A stretch of 7,931 nucleotides of DNA from Bacteroidales bacterium (GTDB lineage: Bacteria; Bacteroidota; Bacteroidia; Bacteroidales; UBA932), in NCBI GenBank assembly GCA_017509375.1, contig JAFWPT010000244.1, positions 1 through 7,931 of the forward strand. The letters are read 5' to 3'. The position numbers were made by a program, and so were the translations under genes. This document shows positions 7,468-7,931 of this stretch, piece by piece (position 1 is the stretch's first letter; each line of letters begins with the position of its first letter). Below the pieces are notes generated by a model. The model searched no databases, was not told the origin of the DNA, and saw nothing but the letters and a program-made list of their open reading frames with translations.

Positions 7468-7931
7468 AAAGAGACGTCATCATAGCCTGCGACTTTAGCG
7501 GCGCCGCGGAAGTATTTGACTTCCTGGAGCTTTTCGAAGGAGTGCGCAAACCCTTCGTCAAAATTGGCATGGAGTTGTTTTACGCCGAAGGGCCTGCGAT
7601 AGTGAGGGAAATCAAGCGCCGGGGACATCCCGTCTTCCTGGACCTCAAGCTGCACGACATTCCCAACACCGTACGCAAGGCCATGAAAGTGCTCTCCGGC
7701 CTGGATGTAGATATGGTCAACGTTCACGCTGCAGGCACAAGGGAGATGATGCAGGCCGCACTGGAAGGGCTCACCCGGCCGGACGGAAGCCGCCCCTTGC
7801 TGATTGCCGTGACACAGCTCACTTCTACCTCCGAGCAGAGGATGCAGGAGGAACTGCTGATAGGGGCCTCTATGGAAGATACTATCAGGAAATATGCCCT
7901 GAATTCGCGGGAGGCCGGGCTGGACGGAGTG
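7464..7931 (+). CDS. pyrF: Orotidine-5'-phosphate decarboxylase PyrF (first 156 codons; runs off right edge)
   Basis: PyrF converts OMP to UMP, the last step of the pathway. The catalytic DxKxxD array is present as D60, K62 and D65 in [13 protein letters not shown] (58-70), with D10 (IIACDF) and K33 (VKIG) as the phosphoribosyl-side residues. VNVHAAGT (85-92) and AVTQLTS (115-121) follow as expected for the short type 1 family (about 230-240 aa), so roughly 80 residues are missing beyond the edge. The ATG at 7464 overlaps the pyrD stop as ATGA. An in-frame ATG at 7458 would add Met-Arg and cannot be excluded. No Shine-Dalgarno sequence is seen. Members of Bacteroides usually carry, to my recollection, the longer type 2 PyrF. 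Confidence 0.95.
   Translation, partial: MKRDVIIACDFSGAAEVFDFLELFEGVRKPFVKIGMELFYAEGPAIVREIKRRGHPVFLDLKLHDIPNTVRKAMKVLSGLDVDMVNVHAAGTREMMQAALEGLTRPDGSRPLLIAVTQLTSTSEQRMQEELLIGASMEDTIRKYALNSREAGLDGV

Overview
The window holds most of a de novo pyrimidine (UMP) biosynthesis operon on the + strand, in the order pyrC - carA - carB - pyrK - pyrD - pyrF. pyrF runs off the right edge. The 5' end of a divergently transcribed purine gene, purC, lies at the left edge. Every gene overlaps its neighbour (4, 17, 17, 16 and 4 bp), so from position 472 onward there is no intergenic base and one polycistronic mRNA with translational coupling is expected.

Organism: probably a member of the Bacteroidota, perhaps an uncultured gut Bacteroidales; this is inference. 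Both divergent promoters match the Bacteroidota -33/-7 pattern (TTTG or TTG, about 20 nt, TAnnTTTG) exactly at the -7 octamer. Most start codons lack a Shine-Dalgarno sequence, the genes are fairly GC-rich with frequent ATA isoleucine codons, and the intergenic region is AT-rich. Against this, the gene order and the CarB sequence resemble the Bacillus/Clostridium pyr operon, so lateral acquisition or a Firmicutes host cannot be excluded.

Layout: 1-216 is the first 72 codons of purC (minus strand). 217-471 is a shared regulatory region with two back-to-back promoters, a 10-bp direct repeat, and a short pyr leader. The leader contains a 12-codon candidate leader peptide whose stop codon lies in the loop of a strong intrinsic terminator (424-453), only 18 nt before pyrC. 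This is the architecture of a translation-coupled pyrimidine attenuator, as in E. coli pyrBI. 472-7931 are the structural genes.

Pathway: CarA/CarB should make carbamoyl phosphate; PyrB, not in the window, would make carbamoyl aspartate. PyrC cyclises this to dihydroorotate, PyrD/PyrK oxidises it to orotate using NAD+, PyrE (not in the window) makes OMP, and PyrF decarboxylates OMP to UMP.

Most striking point: the glutaminase domain of CarA is intact as a reading frame but lacks its catalytic machinery. The nucleophile Cys is Gly, the catalytic His is Gln, and several glutamine-pocket residues are changed, while CarB keeps its catalytic residues. The predicted enzyme would use free ammonia rather than glutamine, analogous to vertebrate CPS I.
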